Below, in pieces: positions 32,335 through 42,998 of a stretch of DNA of 64,000 nt (position 1 is its first letter; the number at the start of each line of letters is the position of its first letter). The DNA comes from Collybia mongolica. Taxonomy: Eukaryota; Basidiomycota; Agaricomycetes; Agaricales; Clitocybaceae. Location: positions 558,001-622,000 of the forward strand of contig JAAXNY010000011.1 of assembly GCA_013420905.1 (NCBI GenBank). Reading direction: 5' to 3'. A model generated the notes under the pieces. That model did not search any database. It was given only the letters and a program-made list of their open reading frames with translations, and was not told the origin of the DNA. A program made the position numbers and the translations under genes.

Positions 32335-33180
32335 ATAGCTTGACTACTGGCATTGTAGGAACCCAGGCCAGAGAAAAACTTCTTGGCACACTTTTTGAAG
32401 TCATCTGGGCCAATCAATTAGGTTAACTTGATGTTACATTTTAATACATTTCTTTCAGCTAATCCATTTACTTTTTACCAACAGACAAGCAGATGATGGA
32501 AAACAAATTTACAGTGGAATAGTGATTAATAAACATATGTTTGATTGGTTGTCAGGACAGAAAACTCAATTGTATCTTTGTATTCAGAATTCAAAGGAGC
32601 TATTTACAGTGGCATCCAAAAATATTGCACAACAAATGCAAACAAATCAAATTAGATACTACAAAACAGGAACCTATTGTGAACATCTGTACTTGAGGTA
32701 GAGGGCTATTACTGGCAGATACAAGCCCTTATGTTTTTTTTTTGATTAACTTTTCTTTATATTTCTAGAACCAGGTTGTTGCAATAGAACTAGCTATCCA
32801 GAATCTCTTCAACTTTATATTACTTTTTGGTGTTGATAAGTTTAGTTCTGGAACACTTGTCAGGCATTGTCCTAGAATTAGGTTGTAGGGTACAGGGAGT
32901 AGCTTGACATCATGGAAGGCCTGATAGATCCACAACATGAAGATGTAATATGACCACAGATTTGAGCTTGTGAAATACTTGTTGCACTTCTGTAAGGGGT
33001 CATGTTGCCAAGAGGCTCAGACAGGAAGCAGTATACACAGTATGAACAACCACTATGAGTAGAGAACCCAGACCAAGTCTATTGCAAAGGTGCCCTTCCA
33101 TGGAGAGGAAGGGGCACCTTATATACAGTACATTGTGCCTATGTCTCAAATAACAACAGAATCTGATATCAGTAACTCTA
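32335..33180. other. AT-rich, CpG-poor sequence without recognised gene
   Basis: It follows the GTPase C-terminal region and precedes the first R1 repeat. Some stretches (about 32480-32700) look formerly coding, but no frame stays open and no family was recognised. Confidence 0.4.
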
Positions 33181-34096
33181 CTTGGGTGGAGTGGGCCAAC
33201 ACACTGTGTGGCAGGTACTCATTCTTTATTTCTTTTTTCTATTTTTTTGTAGGAGAAATAAGTCCATTCCACATTCAGGAAGTTGTAACTGACTAAAAAC
33301 AATGTAGGTGATAGTTTATAGAGGTCATGTGACCATAGGAAAATGTTGCCAAGTAAACAAGCAATGCCTGTGCACAAAGCCCAATGCCATAGCTTGCCTG
33401 GTTATGGAGAAAACACAAAAACCATCAGAACTAACTTTTACCAGGATCATGTACACTTAATAAGCATTCAGATTGTTGTCATGTATTTGGTATACTTATG
33501 TGGTGGAATAGATCATGTGACATGTGTCAATAAATAGAGAAATCAATCCTCTTTGTATTTCAGGTAAATATAGTAGTAGTTGTTGATTATTCCAATGTTT
33601 AGTGTAATTTCCCACAAGGGTCATGTTTGGTCAGGGTCATTATTGTTATAAGATGTTTGTTCACCCCTGGCATAACACACAGACCTTCAAAACTAGCTGA
33701 ATCTGGACATTTCTGATATTTTGCTCAAAATGGACCATGGGAAAAATATGCTCAACAAGGAAATTGTAGAGCCATGTTTGTACATTCCAAACATATAAAA
33801 ACAAAGTTAATAGCTTTACTGGTTATGGAGAAAAACACAAAATAAATTTTGAAACGCAACACTTTGAAATATTAGATATGCATAATTTTGATGGCATCAT
33901 TAAAAGCATTATGTAAGCATCCCAAATACATGCAAAATATGTCACAATACTTTGTATTTGTGGAGAAATGCTATAAAAAGCCATAAGAGAAGAAAAATCC
34001 CATTATGGAAATATTTTCCCGCAGTGTTGAAATATGAATGAATGAATCACTCAATCAATCAACTTTTTGCCCGAAAACTGGGTTGATAAAGAACTC
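33181..34096 (+). repeat. Dispersed repeat R1, copy 1 (forward)
   Basis: Starts CTTGGGTGGAGTGGGCCAAC and ends ...GTTGATAAAGAACTCATAA. Two reverse-orientation copies lie at 36025-36882 and 42113-42998. The length of about 0.9 kb and the shared ends suggest one mobile or duplicated unit. No protein recognised. Confidence 0.75.
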
Positions 34097-34109
34097 ATAA
34101 TAACAAGAG

Positions 34110-34940
34110 ATTATAATCAAATTTGGAAAGGTACAAACAAATATAAATATACATTTCCTGGTGTACCCCCTCCATAGGTCTAGGAGTAGTAACAATTTCA
34201 ATTGTCTCTGTTAGCCTTGTATTTGCTGAGATATGCATCATCTATATTGTGGGAACTTCATTAATATTGTTTGTTTGTCCAGATGTTGGCAAAGTAATAT
34301 ACAGATGATATTCATTTGTAATATGTAGTAAGAAAATTGTTGATAATGAGATTTGGAAGAGTACAACAACTACAAATACATATAAATATACAAATAATGT
34401 ATTCCTTTACAATGTCTAGTAGTAGCATGTCCATCAGCTTTGTATTTGCTGAGATAAGTATCATCTATATTGTGGGAAATTTCTTTAGTATTATTGTTTG
34501 TTTGGCCAGATGTGTGATATACAGACAGTATTCATTTACAATATGTAGCAAGAAATTTGTTGTTGATGAGGTTTAGAAAGAGAAAAACAAATACAAACAC
34601 ATAGACAAGGTACTACTTCACCATATCTAACACTAGCAATTTAAATTACATCCATAAGCCTTGTTGTTGAGATATGCAATGATTTATATTGTGGGAACAT
34701 TGATATTATTGTTTGTTTGGCTAGCTGTGTGGCAAAGTCATATACAAACTTGATATTCATTCATAACATGCTTATAGTGAGAGAGCTGCTTTTGATCATG
34801 ATGTTTGAAGGTGTACAAACAAATACAAATACATATAAATATCTACATTGGGTAGCCCCTCACCATATCTAGTAGTAGCAATTTAAATTGCATCCATAGG
34901 TCTTGTCATTGTTGAGATATGCAATGTTTTGTATTGTGGG
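34110..34940 (+). repeat. Tandem repeat of 219-245 bp units (about 4 copies)
   Basis: The string TATTGTGGGA recurs at about 34244, 34468, 34687 and 34932. Between these come shared blocks for TTGTTTGTTTGGCCAGATGTG, TATTCATTTGTAATATG, TTTGGAAGAGTACAA and CATATAAATATAC. Satellite-like, between R1 copy 1 and R2 copy 1. Confidence 0.65.
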
Positions 34941-35392
34941 AAAAGTTTGACCCAATGCGGAACAAGCCTCTTGTAATCGTGCTTACGTTTGTCAACTATG
35001 CTGTTAGCTCTAACAGCGTAGTTGACAAACGTAAGCATGATTATGCAGTGGACAGTTATTAATTAATTGAGATATCCCAAGAAAAAGACCAATCAACTCG
35101 AATTTATATTATTAAATGCAGCTTATGTTAGTAGTTGCCTTTTTTGCTCGAAATCCGCGCGTCGGCTAATTTTGATTCCCACAGTTAGAAAAATATCTCC
35201 ACGACTACAAAGTCTTACTGATGTACTTCAAAATGTTTACTGATCATATTCTAATGAAATCTCGGCACACTTCAAACTTACTGACCGTGGGAAAAACAAC
35301 ACTGGATCTTGTTGGGTACGCTGAATACTCCCCGCAAACCCAGGATGATGAATGAGTTACTTATGTAAACATAAGGACTTGTAATAAGGGCT
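34687..35392 (+). repeat. Dispersed repeat R2, copy 1 (CpG-retaining)
   Basis: A direct repeat of about 0.7 kb, also at 37205-37908 and partly at 40701-40869. Near its 3' end a CCCACAG acceptor-like string is followed by an open frame LEKYLHDYKVLLMYFKMFTD, HILMKSRHTSNLLTVGKTTL, DLVGYAEYSPQTQDDE stop. This copy keeps several CG sites that are TG or CA in copy 2, so it is the least decayed copy. The encoded peptide is not recognised. Confidence 0.7.
34974..35043. repeat. 70-bp near-perfect palindrome (34-bp arms)
   Basis: The left arm begins TAATCGTGCTTACGTTTGTC; the right arm is its reverse complement with 2 mismatches in 34, around a 2-base centre. Single strands could fold into a long hairpin. 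A second copy lies at 37496-37565. Confidence 0.8.
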
Positions 35393-36024
35393 TGAAAGGT
35401 AGCTAAAACAGTGCAAATTTATTGTAAACTATGTACAGAGTCAAGTAATAAAGAGGAAGTAATTTGATATTCTGTCAAAAAAGTGCTGGGCTTTCCTCAA
35501 AATTCTATACACCACTGTACATAACACAGATGCAGTTTAGCAAACTACAGTAAGTAAAGTCAGAATGTGCATGCATGAAAGGTTGTTGTACATGGCATAG
35601 TAGTTCTCCACATGGAGAGTCACCATGATGACCCCAGCAGGGGTCTAAGTCATTCACCTGGTAAGGGGCACTGGGGAGACAGATCCCTTGGAGCAGCTCA
35701 CCACCCAAGGAGCACCAGCCTTAGCCAGCCCCAACTTAGCCTGTATAGTATGAGGGTGAGGAGGTGAGCCTTCTTCCTATCAAGGGAAACCTCCAACCAT
35801 AACAGGTATCCCCCTCAGCTGTGCTTGGGGGGCTTGTGGTACATCAAATGAAAACACACCTGGGTTGTCATCTAGGAATTGGATCAGCCATTTATAGCCA
35901 AGTTAATGCCTGGGTCAGGATGCCTGCTTGTGTACCAGGTAGTTCCAGAGGATGTGGAGCACAGTCCCCACAGGGAAACTGTACTTGTAGGCACATCCTC
36001 CCTAGGGAAGAAGCAGTCCCAGTT
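35393..36024. other. CpG-poor spacer between R2 copy 1 and R1 copy 2
   Basis: No gene recognised. A moderately GC-rich stretch at 35590-36010 has short open frames on both strands without motifs. Confidence 0.4.
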
Positions 36025-36882
36025 ACGAGTTCTTTATCAACCCAGTTTTCGGGCAGAAAGGTGATTCATTCATTCATTCATATTTCAACACCGCGGGAAA
36101 ATATTTCCATAATGGGATTTTTCTTCTCTTATGGCTTTTTACAGCATTTCTCCACAAATACAAAGTATTGTGACATAATTTGCATGTATTTGGGATGCTT
36201 ACATAATGCCTTTGATGATGCCATCAAAATTATGCATATCTAATATTTCAAAGTGTTGTGTTTCAAAATTTATTTTGTGATTTTCTCCATAACCAGTAAA
36301 GCTATTACCTTTGTTTTTATATGTTTGGAATGTACAAACATGGCTCTACAATTTCCTTGTTGAGCATATTTTTCCCACGGTCTATTTTGAGCAAAATATC
36401 AGAAATGTCCAGATTCAGCTAGTTTTGAAGGTCTGTGTGTTATGTCAGGGGTGAACAAACATCTTATAACAACAATGACCCTTACCAAACATGACCCTTG
36501 TGGGAAATTATCCTAAACATTGGAAAAATCAACAACTACTACTATATTTACCTGAAATACAAAGAGGATTGAATTCTCTATTTATTGACATATGTCACAT
36601 GATCTATTCCATCACATAAGCATACCAAATACATGACAACAATCTGAATGCTTATTTAGTGTACATGATCCTGGTAAAAGTTAGTTCTGATGGTTTTTGT
36701 GCACAGGCATTGCTTGTTTGCTTGGTAACATTTTCCCAGGGTCACATGACCTCTATAAACTATCATCTACATTGTTTCTAGTCATTTACAACTTCCTGAA
36801 TGTGGAATGGACTTATTTCTCCTAAGAAAAGAAATAAAGAATGAGTACCTGCCACACAGTGTGTTGGCCCACTCCACCCAAG
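36025..36882 (-). repeat. Dispersed repeat R1, copy 2 (reverse)
   Basis: Inverted copy of 33181-34096, from GAGTTCTTTATCAACCCAG to CCACTCCACCCAAG. Together with copy 1 it forms an inverted repeat flanking the satellite and R2 copy 1, a fold-back arrangement of about 3.7 kb. Confidence 0.75.
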
Positions 36883-37204
36883 TAGGCACCAATGGGCATG
36901 GCCAGTAATAGCCTGCGCAAATCTGGCAGTAAGTGTGGTGCTGTTGTGCACCCTGGCAAGCCATGGGCTGTAAGGGGAGTGCACACACCCCACATCTAGT
37001 CACTCAGATACACCTTACTTATCATATGCTCACTCATATGCCACTGCACACCTCAAGACATCTCAGCATAACCCTACCTATTCTGTGACACCCTCCTAAC
37101 CCTTTCACATTTATTAGGTTACTCCTTATTGACATGTTACATATGTATCATTTGCACAGCCCTGGTGGGCTGATATAGGTTTCCAAAGTATATTTCCATA
37201 GTAC
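36883..37204. other. CpG-poor spacer, nothing recognised
   Basis: Between R1 copy 2 and R2 copy 2. No gene or repeat family identified. Confidence 0.4.
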
Positions 37205-37908
37205 AATATATTGTGGGAACTTTGATGGTATTGTTTGTTAGGCTAGCTGTGTGGCAAACTCATATACAAACTTGATATTCATTTGTAACATGCTTGTAGT
37301 GAGAGAGCTGCTTTTGATCATGATGTTTGAAGGTGTACAAACAAATACAAATACATATAAATGTCTACATTGGGTAGCTCCTCACCATATCCAGTAGTAG
37401 CAATTTAAATTGCATCCATAGGTCTTGTCATTATGGAGATATGCAATGTTTTGTATTGTGGGAAAAGTTTGACCCAAAGCGGAACAAGCCTCTTGTAATC
37501 ATGCTTACATTTGTCAATTATGCTGTTAGCTCTAACAGTGTAGTTGACAAAAGTAAGCATGATTATACAGTGGCCAGTTATTATTTAATTCCTGAGATAT
37601 CCCAAGAAAAACACCAATTAACTCAAATTTATAATATTAAATGCAGCCCATGTTAGCAGTTGCCTTTTTTGCTCAAAATCTGCATGTCAGCTAATTTTGA
37701 TTCCCACAGTTGGAAAAATATTTCCACAACTACAAAGTCTTACTGATGTACTTCAAAATGTTTACTGATCATGTTCTAATGAAATCTTGGAACACTTCAA
37801 ACTTACTAGACATGGGAAAAACAACACTGGATCTTGTTGGGTACACTGATTTTTCCCTGCAAACCCAGGATGATGAATGAGTTAACTTATGTAAACATAA
37901 GGACTCAT
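37205..37908 (+). repeat. Dispersed repeat R2, copy 2
   Basis: Direct copy of 34687-35392. It encodes the same kind of frame (LEKYFHNYKVLLMYFKMFTD, HVLMKSWNTSNLLDMGKTTL, DLVGYTDFSLQTQDDE stop) after a CCCACAG. Where copy 1 reads CTCGAAATCCGCGCGTCGGC this copy reads CTCAAAATCTGCATGTCAGC, i.e. almost every CG has become TG or CA. Confidence 0.72.
37496..37565. repeat. 70-bp palindrome, second copy
   Basis: Same structure as 34974-35043 but with more arm mismatches, mostly transitions consistent with CpG decay. Lies at the same place within R2 copy 2. Confidence 0.75.
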
Positions 37909-38612
37909 AATTTCACTACTCTACAGGAGTCTTTTCCAACACTTGTTCAGAGATCTGTGGAGCTGCAATAGCAAAACCCTCTGCCCCAATATCTGACATC
38001 AGAACTCATCAAGTGACAATTAAGTTAACTTGGAGTCGGAATTCCTCATTCTGACCCTTGCACTAGTGTCAAGATTTTGTGTTTTCCACTTCCATATCAA
38101 TAATGTCTAACCATGGAGCATATCCATGGTCAAATTCTTAAGGATGCAAGACATCTCTCTTCTCCCTCAACAACTCAATCCTCACAATCCTCATGGCTAA
38201 ATTCTCAGCATTGAAAGTCAATAAGTGTGGTGGCAAGGTCAAGTCAGGGTCAACTCCCTCTGCCAAACATAAAGTATTAGGTAGTTGCCACTTCCTCTAG
38301 TAGGATGATTTCACTAACTGTATTACACCTGATCAGCAGCACAGACCATGACTTTACAAGCTAAGCTGAAGAAACTACAAGGTACCTACATCCAATTTAT
38401 TTCTTGTTCAATGTGCACTCAACTTCATCAATACCATCAGCTGAGAATGACACCCTGCACAAATCCACTGCTGCAAAAGAGATAACATCGGACTTGATAC
38501 CACAGCCAGCACACAGCTCTAGCAGAAAGAAATTTAACTTACAGTTTACAATGTGTTTAGAAGATGACCAGGATTTATATACATCAATCTGCATAAGTTT
38601 CATTTTTATTCA
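37909..38612. other. CpG-poor spacer, nothing recognised
   Basis: Between R2 copy 2 and the Ty3/Gypsy fragment. Probably degraded transposon sequence, but no motif is readable. Confidence 0.35.
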
Positions 38613-38875
38613 CAGAATCTATCTGATTGTCTATAGTGTCTAGAGAAAAACAAACTCTACTTAAAACCAGAGAAATGCACATTTGAAGCAGAGAAAGTAG
38701 AATTCTTGGGTCTCATGATTTCAAATGGCCATGTGGAAATGGATCCAGTCAAAATTCAGGGTGTCACCCATTGGCCTATACCCAAATCCAAGAAGGATGT
38801 TCAGTCATTTTTAGATTTCACAAACTTCTACTGGAGATTTATAAAATCCTATTCAAAGATAGCACTGTGCACCTG
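38613..38875 (+). mobile_element. Ty3/Gypsy retrotransposon pol fragment (reverse transcriptase end)
   Basis: The plus-strand frame reads KNKLYLKPEKCTFEAEKVEF, LGLMISNGHVEMDPVKIQGV, THWPIPKSKKDVQSFLDFTN, FYWRFIKSYSKIA. This is the thumb/connection part of Ty3/Gypsy reverse transcriptase (L-KPEKC-F-V-FLG, G-MDP-K-V-WP-P, Q-FLG-NFYR-FI). An in-frame TAG (38640) precedes it, and homology stops abruptly at 38875. A relic with no LTRs recognised. Confidence 0.85.
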
Positions 38876-39260
38876 GTGGGGGTGGTTTTCCCCCACTTAA
38901 TGGATGAAAAGGGTTTTTCCTAAGTTTAGTGGATGAAATTAAGGGGTATGAAAATAGGATGAAATTTCATCCCAGATATTTCATCCCTTGAGAGGATGAA
39001 TTTCTGCTCTTATAATTTCAGAAATTTTCATCCCTTAGTGGAGTGAACTTTCATCCCATTAGAGGTGAATTATATGGGACAATTTTAATCCAGTGAAAAA
39101 GAGGGGAATTTCATCCCATAAAGGGTGGGTTTTATTAGATGCTTTTAATCTATTAGAGAGTGAATTTTCATCCCATAAAAAGTGGAATATGTGGGATGAT
39201 TTAAGTTCAGCATATAAGGTATTTCATCCCACAAATAGTGGGTTTATGCTGTACTTTACA
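38876..39260. repeat. Degenerate short tandem repeats with a TTTCATCCC motif
   Basis: The strings TTTCATCCC, GGGATGA/GGATGAA and AGAGGTGAATT recur every 30-60 bases. Because TTTCATCCC and GGATGAAA are reverse complements, the tract is also rich in small palindromes. Starts directly where the Gypsy homology ends. Confidence 0.55.
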
Positions 39261-39419
39261 CTGAGCCACATGTTTGTGGACTCACTTACTTTTTTCTACT
39301 ATTATAAATTACTTACTTTGTTTCTTACTGACAATTCTATATACATTGATAATAATACTATACATTGATACTAAATACCATACATGATAGTAAATACTTA
39401 ACTTAATATGGGTGGGGGC

Positions 39420-39890
39420 CCCTGCTGCCCCTGTCATCCTCATGGCCATTGTTTTTGGCACCAGGTGGTGCATAATTGGCCCCCATGGCATCATCAGTGG
39501 CCTGGGTAGCCTGGCTTCTTGAACAATGTCAGGCATTGGGGTCAAGGCCTTGCCATTGTTGTTACCAGCTGTGTGGGGTGGTACTGGCTTGTTGCTGGCC
39601 TTCCCCTCATCATTGTTGTTATGCGCTTTGTCATTGCATGATTCACCTTTGTCCTCACCTTTGTTGTTGTTTTCATTGTCATCTTCATCCTTGTCCTCAT
39701 CCTCGTCCTTGTTTTTGTTGTAGTTGTCCACTCTGTTGTTGTCACTGCTGCTGTTGTTGCTGTTATTGCTGCTGGCCTTGTCATTGCTGTTGCTGCTGCT
39801 ATCTTCATTGTTATTGTTGTTGTTGTTTTTGTCTTCCTTGAGTATAGTCTTCATATCCAAGTGTTGCAGACACCTAGTTGTCATTCAGGT
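39420..39890. repeat. Trinucleotide low-complexity tract (GTT/GCT/CAT-rich)
   Basis: Compositionally biased triplets give open frames in several frames at once (Asn/Asp/Ser-rich on the minus strand, Leu/Ser/Cys-rich on the plus). That is why a 191-residue frame (39309-39884 minus) exists; the bias explains it better than a gene. Its 3' part has a tract GWPTHIK-like without known homology. Confidence 0.5.
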
Positions 39891-40700
39891 GACTTTGCCC
39901 TGCACTGGCAGGGTGGGCATGGTGGCTGATTGTGCATAAGGTGGGAGTGTGATGCTGGTGGTTCCTGCATTGAGTGCATGTTTGGTCCTGGGATGGGGAA
40001 TTAGCACTGTGAAACTGAGAATAGATGAAATTCAACCCTGTGTTTCATCCTCTTAAATAAGAGAAATAATACTGTATATAGATTGGGCTGCCCAATTACA
40101 GATAACACCTTTGCAATGAACTAGGCCCAGGTGTCTTGCAATAAAGCCCAATTAGTCCTCTGGTGCCCCCTTCCCTGTGTGGCTCAACCCTGCTGCTCAT
40201 ATCAATCCCCCCTTCTATCACTCAGTGTGAAACTGATGCACAACCCTAGACTATAGACAACCCCTACCCTCTAGAATACCACTGTATACAGGAGGCCACC
40301 TACTGCAGCAGCATGCAAACACAACCCATCCCTTGCACATCCCACACCAGCAAGTACTGATGCAAAATCCAATAAGGGGGCCATGGTAACTGAGGACAGC
40401 AGGGGAGTAGCAGGCTTGTGTGGGGGACAAGTTCTTGAATAGACTTATATTTTGTGTGATGTAAGGAAGTAATATCAATCCAAATACCTATAATAGAAAC
40501 AAGTTCCCACAGGATTGAAATATATATCAACCATTCAACATTTAACAATTTATTTCTAGCCTTGCATCCTGGGTTAATCAAGAACTTATCAGATATGCTA
40601 AAGATAGAAATGTAATTATCAAAGACAAACTTCAAACAACTGTACATATATGCCTGTTAAGTATTTTTTTTGTTAAATTATCACATACAATATTTGGCCA
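39891..40700. other. CpG-poor spacer, nothing recognised
   Basis: Probably degraded repeat sequence. No open frame with motifs. Confidence 0.35.
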
Positions 40701-40869
40701 TACTGATGTACTTCAAAATGTTTACTGATCATGTTCTAATGAAATCTTGGAACACTTCAAACTTACTAACCATGGGAAAAACAACACTGAATCTTGTTGG
40801 GCATGCTGAATTTTCCCCACAAACCCAGGATGATGAACAAGTTACTTATGTAAACATAAGGACTTGTAA
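40701..40869 (+). repeat. Dispersed repeat R2, copy 3 (partial)
   Basis: Only the 3' coding-like part is present: LMYFKMFTDHVLMKSWNTSN, LLTMGKTTLNLVGHAEFSPQ, TQDDEQVTYVNIRTCKGGVY. The stop codon of the other copies (after QDDE) is a CAA codon here, so the frame continues to GGPE stop at 40912. Confidence 0.7.
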
Positions 40870-41024
40870 AGGTGGAGTATATATACAACTACCTAAGGGG
40901 GGACCAGAGTAAAATAAATATGGAGAGAGGTAAACCAAACATAACCAGAGTAGTATACAGCATTGATCAAATGATAAAAGATAAGATAAGATTGAAAGAT
41001 GAAGATAAGATTGAAATGCAAATT

Positions 41025-41466
41025 TCATGACATCCTTGTGGTACCAGGTGCACCAAAGATCAATGGCCTAGAAGTTAGGGGAGGGAATGTAGGCATCACA
41101 CATGACAGCAGCAATACAAGGCCCAGTGGATGATGAATCAAATGCCTCTTGGAGGAGGGCTCTATGCTCAGAGAAGAACTTCTGCCTCTCATCCTTGCTA
41201 CTTTTAGGGGGAGCAGAGAGGTCATAAAAGATCTGACCTTCCAGGCAGTCAAGGTGATGGCTACCTAGGCAGGTTGCAGGTTCAAAGGGATTGAGGTCCT
41301 CTGTGGTGGAGTCCTGGTTGGTCCAGGCATTGTTCACAGGGGACTTTATTCTCCTCTGCATAGAGGGAGAGAGGGAGTCAACAGAGTACTTGTGTGTAAG
41401 GGCAACCCTATGACATGCTGCACTAACCCCAAGTTGGCCAATGCATGATCTAGCAGAGGAATCCAA
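41025..41466 (-). CDS. Unrecognised coding-like fragment
   Basis: A 132-residue minus-strand frame: MDSSARSCIGQLGVSAACHR, ALTHKYSVDSLSPSMQRRI, WTNQDSTTEDLNPFEPATCL, DLSAPPKSSKDERQKFFSEH, RALLQEAFDSSSTGPCIAAV. It has balanced amino-acid use and looks like genuine protein sequence rather than low complexity, yet sits in the CpG-poor block. I do not recognise the family. It may be part of a transposon-borne gene or a trapped host gene. A coding region cannot be proven from sequence alone. Confidence 0.35.
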
Positions 41467-42112
41467 AGTTATATTTATGAAGTCAAGTATCAGGCTATCT
41501 ACTTACCTAGCAGAGGAAGTCAAAGAGAACGTTCTGAGGATCCTCTGCCAGGGGTCTCTATCCTGTGTACCTATTCTAAACAATAGCCATGGAGTCCTAT
41601 TGTTGCCACATGGCTCAGGGTCATAGTGTACACTATCTACAAGCAAATTGATGTACTCTGATGGGAAGCCAATGTACTCCAACTGGAATCTGATGTGCAA
41701 GTGCAAGTGCTGATGCACAAATGTGAGTGCTGATGTACAAACATGCTGATGTCCAATGTGTGAAGTGAGCCATGGGCATGGAATTGGGTATTCCCCTTAC
41801 ATTGTGGTTCCTGTTGATGAGGTTCCAAAATGCATAAGAATGCACTAGAGTGCAGGTGTGGGTTTGGCTCCTATCCACCAGCTTATGTATATGTAGGTGT
41901 ATAGGTGAAAGGCCCACAATGTGTTGGAAATTTCTGGATTGAGTCACAAGGGCTTACAAAGCCTTGTAAGTATGTCAGCAGATTGGTAGCATACAAGCAG
42001 TTATAAGCAAGATGATTATTGGCAAGGGACATTGCAATCTTATCTTACAAAAGTAATTATAAGTTGGTTTGACCATCAAAAGGAGTGATCTGACTTTTAT
42101 CAGATTAGTTAT
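41467..42112. other. CpG-poor spacer, nothing recognised
   Basis: Contains short overlapping motifs such as GATGTACAAA / GTGAGTGCTGATG around 41690-41760. No gene recognised. Confidence 0.35.
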
Positions 42113-42998
42113 AAGTTCTTTATCAACCCAGGTTTCAGGCAAAAAGTTGATTCATTCTTTCATTCATTCATATTTCAACACCATGGGAAAATATTTCCAT
42201 AATAAGATTTTTCTTCTCTTATGGCTTTTTACAGCATTTCTCCACAAATACAAAGTATTGTGACATAATTTGCATGTATTTGGGATGCTTACATAATGCT
42301 TTTGATGATGCCATCAAAATTATGCATATCTAATATTTCAAAGCATCATGTTTGAAAATTTATTTTGTGTTTTTCTCCATAACCAGTAAAGCTATTAACT
42401 TTGTTTTTATATATTTGGAATGTACAAACATGGCTCTACAATCTCCTTGTTGAGCATATTTTTCCCATGGTCCATTTTGAGCAAAATTATCAGAAATGTC
42501 TAGATTCAGCTAGTTTTGAAGGTCTGTGTGTTATGCCAGGGGTGAACAAACATCCCATAACAACAATGACCCTTACCAAACATATACACTAAACATTGGA
42601 ATAATCAACAACTACTACTATATTCATATGAAATACAAAGAGGATTGATTTCTCTATTAATTGTCACATGTCACATGATCTACCATTGCATAAGCATACC
42701 AAATACATGATAACAATCTGAATGCTCATTTAGTGTCCATGATCCTGGGAAAAAGTTAGTTTTGATGGTTTTTGTGTTTTCTCCATAACCAGGCAAGCTA
42801 TGGCATTGGGTTTTGTGCACAGGTATTGCTTGTTTACTTGGTAACATTTTCCCATGGTCACATGACCTCTATAAACTATCACCAACATTGTTTCTAGTCA
42901 TTTACAACTTCCTGAATGTGGAAGGAACTTATTTCTCCTAAGAAAAGAAACAAAGAACAAGTACCTGCCACACAGTGTGTTGGCCCACTCCACCCAAG
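42113..42998 (-). repeat. Dispersed repeat R1, copy 3 (reverse)
   Basis: Same family and ends as 36025-36882, with scattered transitions and small indels. Lies 5.2 kb from copy 2. Confidence 0.75.

Noticed and set aside
34337..34576. 79-residue frame in the satellite array
   Set aside because: The array is AT-rich non-coding; the frame is not kept in the other satellite units.
39309..39884. 191-residue Asn/Asp/Ser-rich minus-strand protein
   Set aside because: Trinucleotide low complexity opens several frames on both strands; no motif supports a gene.
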